A stretch of 64,000 nt of DNA from Virgibacillus sp. NKC19-16 (GCF_021560035.1 NZ_CP074373.1:2228001-2292000), one strand, 5' to 3'. Positions 1 through 10,843 are shown, numbered from the stretch's first letter. The notes: generated from the sequence alone by a model not told the origin. A program made the numbers and translations.

Positions 1-120
1 AATTCCTGTTAGAACAATGATCACGACCACCCACCATGGACCGATCATGTCGCCAATCCAAATAAAAACTCCAATTTCCAGTGCGGACATAAGTAATAAT
101 GTTAGCAGTAGCCACCTCAT
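1..120 (-). CDS. fxsA: FxsA family membrane protein, N-terminal part
   Basis: The first 40 codons are present; the gene runs off the left edge. The N-terminus begins MRWLLLTLLL and continues with a second hydrophobic stretch containing WIGDMIGPWW, typical of FxsA cytoplasmic-membrane proteins. FxsA was named for suppressing F-plasmid exclusion of phage T7; its housekeeping role is unclear. The ATG at 120-118 is preceded by AAGGGTG at a normal distance. It lies 51 nt downstream of pyk on the same strand, as in B. subtilis, where an fxsA-like gene follows pyk. Family call is from recall of the N-terminal pattern and synteny. Confidence 0.75.
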   Translation of the reverse strand, partial: MRWLLLTLLLMSALEIGVFIWIGDMIGPWWVVVIIVLTGI

Positions 121-171
121 AGTTATTCACCCTTAAATTATTTACTTACAGTACATGTTGCGTTAGCTCGC

Positions 172-1932
172 TTATAGAACGCGAGTATGACCTTTATAAA
201 TATCACCTTTCGAACCATCCAATGTAATTTCCTGACCGTCTTTAATCACATCAAAAACATCTTTCACTCCAACGATTACAGGAATACCAAGACTCAAACC
301 AACTACGGCAGCATGTGATGTTAGACCACCTTCCTCTGTAATAATCCCACTGGCTTTCTCCAATGCTGGCATCATGTCTTTCTCTGTTCCATAAGTAACA
401 AGAATGTCTTCTTCATTCACTTTCCGGGTAGCTTCTTCTGATGTGGTAGCCACTACAGCCTTACCGTAGGCACTGCGCTTGCCAATTCCCTGTCCTTTTG
501 CAACAACATCACCAATTACATGTACCTTCAATAAGTTCGTTGTTCCACTTTCTCCAACAGGTACACCTGCAGTGATAATTACTCTGCTTCCACGATCGAA
601 TAAATTCGTACTTAATCCACAATCAATAGCAACATCAAGCATTTCATCCGTTGTATTGGCTTTTTTGCCCGCCACTGCATGTACTCCCCAAACCAAGGAC
701 AATTGACGCTCCACGCTGTCAGAAAAGGTAACCGCCACAATAGGCGCTTTTGGTCTGTATTTGGAGATCATTCTTGCCGTATGGCCACTTTCTGTCGGAG
801 TAATAATGGCACTAACGGAAAGATTCCTTGCCGTATGTGTTACAGATTGACTAATCGCATCTGTGATCGTCATATCTACATTTTTAGAACGAGTTTCTAA
901 AATTGCTTTATGATCTAATGCTGATTCTGCTTTTAATGAAATATTACTCATGGTTTGTACAGCTTCAACGGGGTAATTCCCTGCAGCCGTTTCTCCAGAT
1001 AACATGACAGCATCTGAACCATCAAAAATAGCATTGGCAACATCTGAAGCTTCTGCTCTTGTTGGCCGAGGGTTCTGATGCATCGACTCAAGCATTTGTG
1101 TTGCCGTAATAACCGGTTTACCTGCTGTATTACATCGCTTAATTAAATCTTTTTGCACAAGAGGTACATCTTCTGAAGGAATCTCTACACCTAAATCACC
1201 ACGAGCAACCATCAGGCCATCACTCACCTCTAAAATACGCTCAATATTGTCTACACCTTCCTGATTCTCGATTTTAGGTATAATGTGAATATGATTGGCA
1301 TTGTGGTCTTCGAGTAAGGCTTGTACTTCCATTATATCTGATGGACGACGGACGAAAGAAGCAGCAATAAAATCAACATCGTGCTCAATACCAAATTTAA
1401 TATCGCTGGCATCTTTGTCGGTGATCCCAGGTAAATTCACAGATACATTTGGTACATTAACGCCTTTTTTATTTTTTATAATTCCTGAGTTTAATGCAAT
1501 TGTTTTAAGCTCATTTTTATCTTTGTCAATTCCTGCTACCTCTAATTCAATCAAACCATCATCCAATAAGATTTTTGACCCTTCATACACATCATCAATT
1601 AAGCCATCATACGTAATTGAAAATCGTTCTGCAGTGCCTTCAATATTCTCCATCTGCACATAAACAACCGTTCCTTGAAGAATTTCAGCTTGTCCATCTT
1701 TAAAATTTGCGGTCCTTATTTCAGGGCCTTTTGTGTCTAATAATATGGCAACTGTTTTTCCTGTCTTCTCAGCTGCTTTTCGTATGTTTTTGATTCGTGC
1801 ACCATGTTCTTCGTAATCGCCGTGGGAAAAATTCAAACGTGCAACATTCATTCCTGACTCAATTAATTGCTCCAGTTTTTCAATCGATTCAGATGCAGGA
1901 CCGATTGTACACACAATTTTTGTGTTTCTCAT
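172..1932 (-). CDS. pyk: Pyruvate kinase with C-terminal PEP-utilising domain
   Basis: Catalyses PEP + ADP to pyruvate + ATP, the last step of glycolysis, in the cytoplasm. The protein starts [14 protein letters not shown], and carries the [12 protein letters not shown] metal/substrate region and the [14 protein letters not shown] motif. After the usual pyruvate kinase core there is an extra C-terminal PEP-utiliser-like domain with [11 protein letters not shown] (about residues 535-545), as in Bacillus and Geobacillus enzymes. I chose the ATG at 1932 because AGGAGG lies 8 nt upstream; this gives 586 aa, the Bacillus length. An in-frame Met 8 codons earlier lacks a suitable site. It is 26 nt downstream of pfkA and is probably cotranscribed with it. 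Confidence 0.97.
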   Translation of the reverse strand: MRNTKIVCTIGPASESIEKLEQLIESGMNVARLNFSHGDYEEHGARIKNIRKAAEKTGKTVAILLDTKGPEIRTANFKDGQAEILQGTVVYVQMENIEGTAERFSITYDGLIDDVYEGSKILLDDGLIELEVAGIDKDKNELKTIALNSGIIKNKKGVNVPNVSVNLPGITDKDASDIKFGIEHDVDFIAASFVRRPSDIMEVQALLEDHNANHIHIIPKIENQEGVDNIERILEVSDGLMVARGDLGVEIPSEDVPLVQKDLIKRCNTAGKPVITATQMLESMHQNPRPTRAEASDVANAIFDGSDAVMLSGETAAGNYPVEAVQTMSNISLKAESALDHKAILETRSKNVDMTITDAISQSVTHTARNLSVSAIITPTESGHTARMISKYRPKAPIVAVTFSDSVERQLSLVWGVHAVAGKKANTTDEMLDVAIDCGLSTNLFDRGSRVIITAGVPVGESGTTNLLKVHVIGDVVAKGQGIGKRSAYGKAVVATTSEEATRKVNEEDILVTYGTEKDMMPALEKASGIITEEGGLTSHAAVVGLSLGIPVIVGVKDVFDVIKDGQEITLDGSKGDIYKGHTRVL

Positions 1933-1958
1933 TATAATTTCCTCCTTCAGTTGCATAT

Positions 1959-2957
<999 letters not shown>

Positions 2958-3052
2958 TCATCATCCTATTTAAAGATAATGCGAAAAAGCTAAAATAGCA
3001 ATTAATTATACAGTATATAGAAGTATTTTTATGATTTAGAAAAAAACAATCA

Positions 3053-3075
3053 GAGGCTGACAAATTGTCAGCCTC
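3053..3075 (-). terminator. Intrinsic terminator after accA
   Basis: An 11-bp perfect inverted repeat (GAGGCTGACAA / TTGTCAGCCTC) lies just past the accA stop. On the minus strand it is followed by a run of seven T (complement of the A run near 3040-3047). It separates the accDA transcript from pfkA-pyk. Confidence 0.85.
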
Positions 3076-3088
3076 CTCCAAAAAAGGG

Positions 3089-4048
3089 TTATCCTAAAAT
3101 CTCATAATCACCAATTTGTTTATATTTTTCCCATCTTTTTTCCAGTAATTCTTCCGTTTTATATTTAGTCAAACCCGTTAATGACTGCTCTATAACTTGA
3201 TCCATATATGCCGCTTGCTGATCTATATCACCATGCGCCCCACCCTTTGGTTCTGGAATAATTGTATCTATTATATCTAATTTTTTCAAATCATAGGACG
3301 TTATTTTCATGGTTTCGGCTGCTTTTTGAGCTAAGCCTGCATCTTTCCAAAGCAAGGCAGCAGCTCCTTCTGGGGAGATTACAGAATATGTAGCATTCTC
3401 CAGCATATGAATATGATCCCCTACACCTATGGCTAAAGCTCCACCACTGCCCCCTTCGCCTATAACGATGCAAATAATGGGCACAGTAAGTCCTGCCATT
3501 TCCATTAAATTACGGGCAATGGCTTCACTTTGTCCACGTTCCTCGGCAGCTTTACCAGGGTAAGCACCCTTTGTGTCAATGAACGAAATGATCGGACGAT
3601 TGAACTTTTCAGCCTGCTTCATATGCCGTAATGCTTTACGATATCCCTCAGGATGAGGCATACCGAAATTTCGCCGAATGTTCTCTTTTGTGCCCTTTCC
3701 TCGCTGGTGACCAATGAGGGTTACAGGGGTACCCTTATAATACGCTATACCTGCTACAATTGCTTCATCATCACCATACAGGCGATCTCCATGGAATTCT
3801 AAAAAGTTGGTAAATAATTTCTCTACATAATCCAGTGTCGTTGGACGCTCTTGATGTCTGGCCATTTGAACTCGATCCCAAGGCTTTAGATTACCGTAAA
3901 TATCATCTTCTAACTCTGCCAGCCGTTTTTCCAATGTGGTAATTTCCTCTGATAAGTCAATATCACCATCCTCGGTAAAACGCTTCAATTCGGCTATCTT
4001 TTCTTTTAAATTTACGATAGGTTTCTCAAACTCCAATATTTGCTTCAC
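3089..4048 (-). CDS. accA: Acetyl-CoA carboxylase carboxyltransferase alpha subunit
   Basis: With AccD it transfers the carboxyl group from carboxy-biotin-BCCP to acetyl-CoA, giving malonyl-CoA for fatty acid synthesis. It is a crotonase-fold protein: an N-terminal coiled region with [14 protein letters not shown], then [20 protein letters not shown] and the glycine-rich [12 protein letters not shown] of the CoA/oxyanion region. At 319 aa it matches Bacillus AccA. Its ATG overlaps the accD stop by 4 nt (ATGA), so the two subunits are translationally coupled. It is the last gene before the terminator at 3053-3075. Confidence 0.97.
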   Translation of the reverse strand: MKQILEFEKPIVNLKEKIAELKRFTEDGDIDLSEEITTLEKRLAELEDDIYGNLKPWDRVQMARHQERPTTLDYVEKLFTNFLEFHGDRLYGDDEAIVAGIAYYKGTPVTLIGHQRGKGTKENIRRNFGMPHPEGYRKALRHMKQAEKFNRPIISFIDTKGAYPGKAAEERGQSEAIARNLMEMAGLTVPIICIVIGEGGSGGALAIGVGDHIHMLENATYSVISPEGAAALLWKDAGLAQKAAETMKITSYDLKKLDIIDTIIPEPKGGAHGDIDQQAAYMDQVIEQSLTGLTKYKTEELLEKRWEKYKQIGDYEILG

Positions 4049-4905
4049 GAGATTTCCCCGCCCTTCTGATGAAATTCGAGTAATGTCGAAAGGAGGCTTT
4101 TCATCTCATGCCGATGGACCACCTGATCCAGTTGACCATGTTTTAATTGAAATTCAGCTGTTTGAAAATCCTCTGGTAATTTTTCACGAATTGTTTGCTC
4201 AATAATTCGTCTCCCTGCAAAACCTATCAGTGCACTAGGCTCAGCAAAATTATAATCCCCGAGCGAAGCAAAACTGGCAGATACACCGCCTGTAGTTGGA
4301 TTAGTCATAACAGAAATCATTAATCCGCCTGCTTCACTGAAACGCTTAATAGCTACAGAAGTCTTTGTCATTTGCATAAGACTTAGGACCCCTTCTTGCA
4401 TTCTAGCACCACCAGAAGCAGTGAAAATTATAAAAGGTAATGATTCATCTTTCGCATTTTCAATTGCTCGTGCAATTTTCTCGCCCATTACGGAGCCCAT
4501 ACTCCCCATTCTAAAGCTTGCATCCATGACACCAAAAGCTGCGGCCTGACCAGTTATCATTCCCTTGCCAGTTATCACACCTTCATTAAGCCCCGTTTTC
4601 TCACGATCACGGGCGATCTTTTCTTCGTATTCCGGAAATTCAAGTGGATTACCAGTAACAAGCTGCTTGTCCCACTCCTGGAAAGTCCCTTCATCACATA
4701 CATATTGAATTCGCTCCCAAGCCGTTAATTGATGATGAAAGCCGCAGTTTGGACACACATTTAAATTCTTTTTCATTTCCTTACGATAATAAATTTTATG
4801 GCATCCCTTGCATTTTTGCATTAAACCTTCAGGAATATCCTGTTTGGCTTGTTCACTTGGCATGGATGCATATTTCCTTCGCTTGCCAAAAAAATCCTTA
4901 AGCAA
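4045..4905 (-). CDS. accD: Acetyl-CoA carboxylase carboxyltransferase beta subunit, TTG start
   Basis: Beta subunit of the carboxyltransferase. From the chosen start the protein begins [15 protein letters not shown] and has a zinc ribbon with Cys32, Cys35, Cys51 and Cys54 (CKGC and CPNC), followed by the crotonase-fold domain with [12 protein letters not shown] and a C-terminal [10 protein letters not shown] segment. The TTG at 4905 is preceded by AAAGGAGGAGTT at correct spacing, whereas the upstream ATG at 4944 overlaps that ribosome-binding site; 286 aa fits the family. It lies 100 nt downstream of the GntR gene and overlaps accA by 4 nt. Confidence 0.95.
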   Translation of the reverse strand: MLKDFFGKRRKYASMPSEQAKQDIPEGLMQKCKGCHKIYYRKEMKKNLNVCPNCGFHHQLTAWERIQYVCDEGTFQEWDKQLVTGNPLEFPEYEEKIARDREKTGLNEGVITGKGMITGQAAAFGVMDASFRMGSMGSVMGEKIARAIENAKDESLPFIIFTASGGARMQEGVLSLMQMTKTSVAIKRFSEAGGLMISVMTNPTTGGVSASFASLGDYNFAEPSALIGFAGRRIIEQTIREKLPEDFQTAEFQLKHGQLDQVVHRHEMKSLLSTLLEFHQKGGEIS

Positions 4906-5005
4906 GGTAACTCCTCCTTTTTCAACAAACCATGGCACATTCATTTTAATACTATAACAAAATTCAACTTAAAAAAGGGGTCAAAACCCGTCGACAAACC
5001 AATTA

Positions 5006-5638
5006 TTATTCTTCAGCAGATGGAACTGCATTGTTGAATAATATTTCGATGGATTGATATTTTTCCTGTACATATAATTGAATGAGCTCCTTATAAAACG
5101 TTTCATCATAGTATTGATTGTTCAACGTATGAGAAAATTCCTCCATTAGCTGCCATACCTTTGCTAACAAAAGATTCCCCGTTTTTTTACATAAATAGTA
5201 AAAAAATGCGATATGTCTATCATACGGATCCTTTTCAATATCGTTTATAATCAGATCCAATTCTTTTAGATCCAATTCATTCACATGATCAAAAGCTACT
5301 TTTGCTACCTCTTTCTCTAAAAGGCTTTTCGTTCGTATTAAATCATGCTTTATTCTATTTTCCCGCAGGATAAAAGATGATAATAGCTCAACTGTTTGAA
5401 AGGGTTGGTACATACTTAAATACGTCCCTTCCCCATGTCTCGTTTCAATCAGCCCCAGTAATTCCATCGCCCGTAATGCTTCTCTGATAGAAGATCTGCC
5501 TGCATGCAATGTATCAGACAGCTCCCTTTCAGAAGGGAGCTTATCACCAGGTTTTAAGTCATTACGATCTATAAATTTACGGATTTCATGTAATACTTCT
5601 TGATATACTTTCTGTTTTGGTGACATGGACACAGCCAT
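5006..5638 (-). CDS. FadR/FCD-type GntR transcriptional regulator
   Basis: An N-terminal winged-helix GntR domain (about residues 8-75; DKLPSERELSDTLHAGRSSIREALRAMELLGLIE) is followed by an all-helical FCD-like ligand-binding region. FCD regulators sense small organic acids or acyl-CoA-type ligands; which ligand applies here is not visible. It sits between the malic enzyme gene (11 nt upstream) and accD (100 nt downstream). A perfect GntR-style palindrome lies in the promoter of this operon at 6946-6962, so autoregulation of malic enzyme, itself and accDA is likely (inference). The ATG at 5638 follows AAAGGAGTGAATC. In B. subtilis the neighbourhood lacks this gene as far as I recall. Confidence 0.88.
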   Translation of the reverse strand: MAVSMSPKQKVYQEVLHEIRKFIDRNDLKPGDKLPSERELSDTLHAGRSSIREALRAMELLGLIETRHGEGTYLSMYQPFQTVELLSSFILRENRIKHDLIRTKSLLEKEVAKVAFDHVNELDLKELDLIINDIEKDPYDRHIAFFYYLCKKTGNLLLAKVWQLMEEFSHTLNNQYYDETFYKELIQLYVQEKYQSIEILFNNAVPSAEE

Positions 5639-5649
5639 GATTCACTCCT

Positions 5650-6891
5650 TTAACCCTCATTCTCTTTTAAAGTTAAATTTCTCGTATTTTCAGCAACCGC
5701 ATCCGGGTCAACTTCGATTCTGGCAACACCTGATTCCATTGCAGCTTTGGCAACACCAGCAGCTACATTTGGGGCAACACGAGCATCAAATGGATTAGGA
5801 ATCACATAATCTTCATTGAGTTCTTCATCTGTAATAAGATCTGCTATCGCATTTGCTGCTGCAACTTTCATTCGTTCATTAATTCTGGTAGCCCGTACAT
5901 CTAAAGCGCCACGGAAAATACCTGGAAATGCCAATACATTATTAACCTGGTTTGGAAAATCTGATCTACCCGTTCCAATTACTTTCGCGCCGGATGCTTT
6001 AGCATCGTCCGGCATGATTTCAGGATCCGGGTTTGCCATAGCAAAAATAATCGCATCATCGTTCATTTTTTCAACCATGTCTTTAGATAGCGCCCCAGCA
6101 ACGGATACACCAAGAAATACATCCGCACCTTCAATCATTTCCTCAAGTGAGCCTTCTTTTTTGGCATTATTAGTGAACTTGGCAACATTGTCCTTTACTT
6201 CGTTCATTCCATAAGGTCTACCTTCAAAAATAGCACCCTTGGAATCACACATTACCATCTCACGGACGCCAAAACTATATAATAATTTAACGATTGCGAT
6301 TCCGGCTGCCCCTGCACCATTTGCTACAACCTTAATATCGGAAAAAGATTTACCAACAAGTTTTAATGCATTAATTAATCCAGCAACCGTTACAATCGCT
6401 GTTCCATGCTGGTCATCGTGAAAAATAGGGATATTTGTTTCTTTTTTTAATCGTTCTTCAATAATGAAACAATTAGGTGCTGCAATATCTTCTAAATTAA
6501 TACCACCAAACGTTGGCTCCATTAGCTTCACCGTGCGAACAATTTCCTCAACATCATGTGTATCTAAACAAATGGGAAAGGAATCAACACCAGCAAAATT
6601 TTTAAACAATACGGATTTCCCTTCCATAACAGGCAGAGCTGCTTCAGGGCCAATATTTCCCAGTCCTAAAACCGCGGATCCATCACTTACGACGCCAACC
6701 ATATTTCCCTTCATCGTATAGTCATAAACGGTTTCCTTCCTATCATATATTTCTTTACAAGGTTCCGCAACGCCAGGGGAATAGGCTAAACTTAAATCTT
6801 TCTCATTACGTACAGGCACCCTCGATTTCATCGTTAATTTTCCTTTGTTTTCCTTATGCATCTGCAAAGCTTCATCTCTCAAGCTGGCCAT
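5650..6891 (-). CDS. ytsJ: NAD(P)-dependent malic enzyme (YtsJ type)
   Basis: Oxidative decarboxylation of malate to pyruvate with NAD(P)H formation. The 413-aa short bacterial form shows LAYSPGVAEPCKEI (catalytic Tyr region), FGGINLEDIAAPNCF, the metal-site IFHDDQHGTAIV and the Rossmann motif VVANGAGAAGIAI. It is closest in length and context to B. subtilis YtsJ, which also lies between dnaE and accD. AAGGAG lies 12 nt before the ATG, a slightly long spacing. It is the first gene of the malic enzyme-gntR-accD-accA operon. The cofactor preference cannot be read with confidence from the sequence. Confidence 0.95.
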   Translation of the reverse strand: MASLRDEALQMHKENKGKLTMKSRVPVRNEKDLSLAYSPGVAEPCKEIYDRKETVYDYTMKGNMVGVVSDGSAVLGLGNIGPEAALPVMEGKSVLFKNFAGVDSFPICLDTHDVEEIVRTVKLMEPTFGGINLEDIAAPNCFIIEERLKKETNIPIFHDDQHGTAIVTVAGLINALKLVGKSFSDIKVVANGAGAAGIAIVKLLYSFGVREMVMCDSKGAIFEGRPYGMNEVKDNVAKFTNNAKKEGSLEEMIEGADVFLGVSVAGALSKDMVEKMNDDAIIFAMANPDPEIMPDDAKASGAKVIGTGRSDFPNQVNNVLAFPGIFRGALDVRATRINERMKVAAANAIADLITDEELNEDYVIPNPFDARVAPNVAAGVAKAAMESGVARIEVDPDAVAENTRNLTLKENEG

Positions 6892-6945
6892 ATTTTTTAA
6901 TCGCTCCTTTTTGAAGTAGAAAATAATAGCATGTATAAGTCCGAG

Positions 6946-6962
6946 GGGTGGTCAGACCACCC
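6946..6962. promoter_or_regulatory. Candidate GntR/FadR-type operator
   Basis: The 17-nt sequence GGGTGGTCAGACCACCC is a perfect palindrome around a single central base. It contains TGGTCnGACCA, the core pattern known for FadR, LldR and PdhR members of the GntR family. It lies 11 nt downstream of the -10 box of the malic enzyme operon, at the expected transcription start, and there is no U run to make it a terminator. The operon encodes an FCD-type GntR protein, which is the natural candidate ligand. Confidence 0.7.
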
Positions 6963-6973
6963 TTAACTCCTTC

Positions 6974-7001
6974 ATTATAACAGATGGGGTTTCACTGTAA
7001 A
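6974..7001 (-). promoter_or_regulatory. SigA-type promoter of malic enzyme-gntR-accDA operon
   Basis: Read on the minus strand: -35 TTTACA (6996-7001), 16-nt spacer, -10 TATAAT (6974-6979). It lies in the short gap after the dnaE stop and directs transcription into the malic enzyme gene. The GntR-like palindrome follows immediately. Confidence 0.7.
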
Positions 7002-7011
7002 GTAAGAAAAA

Positions 7012-10000
7012 TTACTTTTCCAAAACGACATTTGTTTTCCCGAAATACGCAGATAGTGCTTCAACACAGTCCGGATTTGGGTTGATGGAATAGCTATTTG
7101 CTAACTTGTATGTCTTTTTGCTTCCTTCATGATGAATAATAATCGGGGTACTTCCCGGATGAAGGCTTGCGATTCTGTTAATTTCCTGAAGTGCAATTTC
7201 ACTATTTTCACCCGCTATTTTAATAAACAAACGCTTATCTTCCCCCGTTTTCAATTCGTTTTCGTCAAATGGTTGGATATCCGATAGTTGCCATTGAATA
7301 CGATTATTCCTGGATTCAATTTTCCCATCTAACAGAATGATCATTTCTTCTTTAAGCCATGTATTGGAAGCGCGATATACTTCCGGAAAAACAACAGCTT
7401 CCATGTCACCCACCTCATCCCCAATCGTGATAAAAGCCATTGGATCCCCTCGTTTTGTTCGGATCGTCTTTATTGTTTGGACAATCGCTGCGCTCTTTAT
7501 ATTCCGTTTGCCAACTAAATTTTTGGCATGATTGATCGAAACATACCCATTGGCCCGAAGCTTGTTTCTATGCTCTTTTAACGGATGACTGGACACGTAT
7601 ATACCAAGAAGCTCTTTCTCGTCTGCTAATTTTTTCACTAAGCTAAAATCCTCCATGTCGACATAGCTTGTCTCAAGTTTGATTTGATCCTGAAATAAAG
7701 CTTGTTGATCATTAAATTCGCCAAAAAGCTCCCCTTGTTCCATCGCATGATCAGTGGATGCCAAAAGGCTTGCTCTGTTCGAATGCAGGTCATCAAAAGC
7801 CCCGGCCATGATAAGAAGTTCCAATGCAGCCCGGTTTACAGTTTTCAATGAAACACGCAAACAAAAGTCAAATAAATTTTTAAACGGACCCTGTTTACGG
7901 ACGGTAATAATTTCTTTCATTACCTGGTTCCCGATTCCCTTGATGCTTATAAGACCCATCCGTATTTGCTTGCCTTCCACCGAAAACGTCCCATAACTTT
8001 TATTAATGGATGGTGGTTGGATGGTAAGATTTAAATCTTTCATCTCTTTCATATATGTGTTTACTTTATCCTGTTGATTAGCAACAGAGCTGAGCAGGGC
8101 GGCGAAGAAGTTGGCCGGATAATGTGCTTTTAAGTAGCTGAGCTGATACGAAATTTTACTATATGCCACAGCATGGCTTCGATTAAAACCATAATTGGAG
8201 AATTTCACAATCCAGTCAAAAATCTCTTGTGCTACCGATTTTTCATATCCATTTTTTGTGCAGCCATTAATAAAGGCGGCTCGTTGTTCATCCATCACGT
8301 CTTGCTGTTTTTTGCTAACGGCACGCCTGAGTATATCCGCTTTCCCGAGTGAAAATCCGGCAATATGACTTGCGATCTGCATGATTTGTTCCTGATAGAC
8401 CAAAACACCGTATGTCTTCTCCAAGATAGGTTTCAAATCCGGGTGTGGATAGGTAACCTTCTCCCGCTCATATTTACGATTAATATAGGTTGGAATAAAA
8501 TCCATCGGTCCGGGACGAAAAAGCGCGTTAACTGCTACAATGTCTTCAAATGTGGATGGTTTTAATTTTGTAAGTACATTCTTCATCCCTTGTGATTCCA
8601 GTTGAAAAATACCGTTTGTTTTCCCGGTCTGCAAAAGAGCGAATGTTTTCGAATCATTTTCCGGAATCATTTCCAGAGACAAATTTTTATTTCCTGTATG
8701 GTTTATCGATCGTATAATTCGCTCGAGTAATGTTAAATTGCGCAATCCTAGAAAGTCGATTTTTAATAACCCTAGCTCTTCAAGATCATTCATTGGATAT
8801 TGTGTTAAATTCGTATCATTCGCTCCAATGGTTAGTGGAATATGCTCCATTAAAGGGTTCTCACTAATGACGACACCTGCTGCATGTGTAGAGATATGTC
8901 TTGGTAATCCTTCTAGCTTTGTTGCGACTCTAAATAATGCCTTCAATTTTCCCGATTGCTTCAAATAGTTCGTTAAGTCCTCAGATTGCTTGACAAGCTC
9001 TGCAATACGTTTATTCTGGGAAACTGGAATGTGCTTTAATATATAATCAGCATCCCTCTCGTCAACATCCATTGTTTTGATTAGCTCGCGAAGAATGGAC
9101 CTGGCAGCAAACGTACCAAATGTGATAATTTGTGCTACATGTTCTTCTCCGTACTTACTCCGAACATAGTCAATCACCTCATCACGTCTATCATCTGAAA
9201 AGTCAATATCAATATCAGGCATGGTGAGTCGCTCTGGATTTAGAAAACGCTCAAACAGCAAATCATATTCAATCGGATCTACATCCGTTATCCCCAATAC
9301 ATATGCAACCAACGAACCTGCAGCAGATCCTCTTCCAGGTCCGACTAGTATATGATTCTCTTTTGCATAGTTAATAAAATCGGCAACGATCAAAAAGTAA
9401 TCACTAAACTGCATGGATTGAATAATACTTAGTTCATAGCTTAAACGACCCGCAGCCTTTTCTGTATTTCCATCATATTTTTCATGCAAATTTTCCCAGC
9501 ATATTTTTTCCAAATAGGTATGTGCATTCAATTCCTCCGGCACAGGGTAAGACGGGATCATACGCCGATTGAAGTCGAATGTTACATTGCATTTTTCCAC
9601 AATAGCCTCTGCTTCTTTGATTACTTCCGGCCAAAAAGAGGAAAATAATTGCTCCATTTCGAAAGAGGAACGCAAATGTTTCTGACCCGCCTCGGTATCC
9701 GTGATCTGCATCTCCCAGCGATCCCCATTTTTCATTGCTTGTAGGCAATCATATGCGATATCATCCTTTTCGTTTAAATACCGAACGTCATTAATTGCAA
9801 CAACAGGAATATTATACCTCTCATGAAAAGCCTTCAGTGGCTTTTGTATGCGCTGTTCATGTTCCATTCCATGATCTTGTACACCCAAATAAAAATCACC
9901 TTGTTGAACCAAATTCCTCCATTCACTTAGATAAGCCATCACGTTATCATGGTTTTCTGTTTCAAGTAAGGTTGCAAGCTTCCTATTAGTTGCTGGTAAA

Positions 10001-10365
10001 ATACAAACGAGACCTTCTGCATAATCAAGAAGCTCTTCCACCCCGATACTTGTCATCCTAAGACGTTGCATGTGTGTACTAATTTTAACAAGTGATTGAT
10101 AGCCTACATTTGATTTTGCCAATAGAATACAGGAATGCATGTCTTCTTGGTCATCCATTGTATGTACAACCATTCCAATGATTGGCTTTATTCCATTATT
10201 TTTACAAGCGTTATAAAAAGGTACCACTCCATATAGCACCTGTTCATCTGTAAGTGCCAATGCCTCGAAGTTTAAATCTTTAGCTTTCTCTATTAACTTG
10301 TCGATTGTAATCGTACTATTCATCAGGCTGTATCCACTTCTTACTTGTAAATGTGTGTATGCCAT
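7012..10365 (-). CDS. dnaE: DNA polymerase III alpha subunit DnaE
   Basis: Replicative C-family DNA polymerase that in Bacillus extends primers before handoff to PolC. From MAYTHLQVRSGYS it is 1117 aa, matching B. subtilis DnaE. Order: PHP domain (about 1-270), palm with the catalytic PDIDIDFSDDRRDEV motif (about 380-400), fingers, helix-hairpin-helix region (LISIKGIGNQVM) and a C-terminal OB fold (RGDPMAFITIGDEVGDMEAVVFPEVY). The start at 10365 follows AAGGCGGG; 24 further in-frame codons upstream lack support. In the first PHP motif an Arg stands where many PHP domains have a metal-binding His. The gene is divergent from ytrH. Confidence 0.97.
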   Translation of the reverse strand: MAYTHLQVRSGYSLMNSTITIDKLIEKAKDLNFEALALTDEQVLYGVVPFYNACKNNGIKPIIGMVVHTMDDQEDMHSCILLAKSNVGYQSLVKISTHMQRLRMTSIGVEELLDYAEGLVCILPATNRKLATLLETENHDNVMAYLSEWRNLVQQGDFYLGVQDHGMEHEQRIQKPLKAFHERYNIPVVAINDVRYLNEKDDIAYDCLQAMKNGDRWEMQITDTEAGQKHLRSSFEMEQLFSSFWPEVIKEAEAIVEKCNVTFDFNRRMIPSYPVPEELNAHTYLEKICWENLHEKYDGNTEKAAGRLSYELSIIQSMQFSDYFLIVADFINYAKENHILVGPGRGSAAGSLVAYVLGITDVDPIEYDLLFERFLNPERLTMPDIDIDFSDDRRDEVIDYVRSKYGEEHVAQIITFGTFAARSILRELIKTMDVDERDADYILKHIPVSQNKRIAELVKQSEDLTNYLKQSGKLKALFRVATKLEGLPRHISTHAAGVVISENPLMEHIPLTIGANDTNLTQYPMNDLEELGLLKIDFLGLRNLTLLERIIRSINHTGNKNLSLEMIPENDSKTFALLQTGKTNGIFQLESQGMKNVLTKLKPSTFEDIVAVNALFRPGPMDFIPTYINRKYEREKVTYPHPDLKPILEKTYGVLVYQEQIMQIASHIAGFSLGKADILRRAVSKKQQDVMDEQRAAFINGCTKNGYEKSVAQEIFDWIVKFSNYGFNRSHAVAYSKISYQLSYLKAHYPANFFAALLSSVANQQDKVNTYMKEMKDLNLTIQPPSINKSYGTFSVEGKQIRMGLISIKGIGNQVMKEIITVRKQGPFKNLFDFCLRVSLKTVNRAALELLIMAGAFDDLHSNRASLLASTDHAMEQGELFGEFNDQQALFQDQIKLETSYVDMEDFSLVKKLADEKELLGIYVSSHPLKEHRNKLRANGYVSINHAKNLVGKRNIKSAAIVQTIKTIRTKRGDPMAFITIGDEVGDMEAVVFPEVYRASNTWLKEEMIILLDGKIESRNNRIQWQLSDIQPFDENELKTGEDKRLFIKIAGENSEIALQEINRIASLHPGSTPIIIHHEGSKKTYKLANSYSINPNPDCVEALSAYFGKTNVVLEK

Positions 10366-10442
10366 CGTATCCCGCCTTTTTCTTCTATATCTATTATAAC
10401 AATCTACACGAGCCATGCACATGGAATGCTTGTTCAAAAAGT

Positions 10443-10472
10443 ATCATAACTCGTCCTGTAGGTTCATAAAAT
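10443..10472 (+). promoter_or_regulatory. Possible SigE promoter of ytrH-ytrI
   Basis: An ATCATAA (-35-like, 10443-10449) is separated by 15 nt from CATAAAAT (-10-like, 10465-10472), resembling mother-cell SigE promoters. B. subtilis ytrH is known to be SigE-dependent, which supports this; the -35 match is only partial. Confidence 0.45.
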
Positions 10473-10507
10473 GTAAGGAACATGCCTCTGGAAGGGGTGG
10501 AGCGCAC

Positions 10508-10843
10508 ATGGTCGATGAACGTTTTTTTGCTTCTTTTATTCATTGTTATTTTATTGCATTTGGTGTCATTATTGGCGGGGCTATCATTGGTAGTATTGGA
10601 GAATTTGCTACAGGCAATGCACCATTAACCTCCATTGGACGAATAGCTAGAAATTTACGTATATGGGCAATTGCAGCTGCAATTGGAGGCACATTTGATG
10701 CCATTGCCAATTTTGAAAGAGGCCTGTTTGATGGTTCAACTATGGATATATTTAAACAGGCATTGTTAATATTATCAGCCATGGGCGGCGTTAAAACGGC
10801 AATCACTTTACTGGAATGGCTCATCCAGGAGGATATCACCTAA
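10508..10843 (+). CDS. ytrH: Sporulation membrane protein YtrH
   Basis: A 111-aa hydrophobic protein with about three membrane segments (FIHCYFIAFGVIIGGAIIG; IWAIAAAIGGTF; ALLILSAMGGVKTAITLL). It matches the YtrH family, mother-cell proteins needed for efficient sporulation in B. subtilis; the molecular role is unknown. I chose the ATG at 10508 (VDERFFASF follows) because AAGGGGTGG lies just upstream and the length equals the family; an ATG 31 codons earlier adds an unrelated Cys/Lys-rich tail. The stop overlaps the ytrI start by one base. Confidence 0.9.
   Translation: MVDERFFASFIHCYFIAFGVIIGGAIIGSIGEFATGNAPLTSIGRIARNLRIWAIAAAIGGTFDAIANFERGLFDGSTMDIFKQALLILSAMGGVKTAITLLEWLIQEDIT

Noticed and set aside
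4906-5005. FapR box or separate promoter between gntR and accD
   Set aside because: A TATAGT-like box exists, but no -35 at 16-18 nt and no sequence resembling the FapR consensus.
10415-10507. Longer N-terminus for ytrH
   Set aside because: The extra residues are Cys/Lys-rich and unlike the family, and the ribosome-binding site sits directly before the ATG at 10508.
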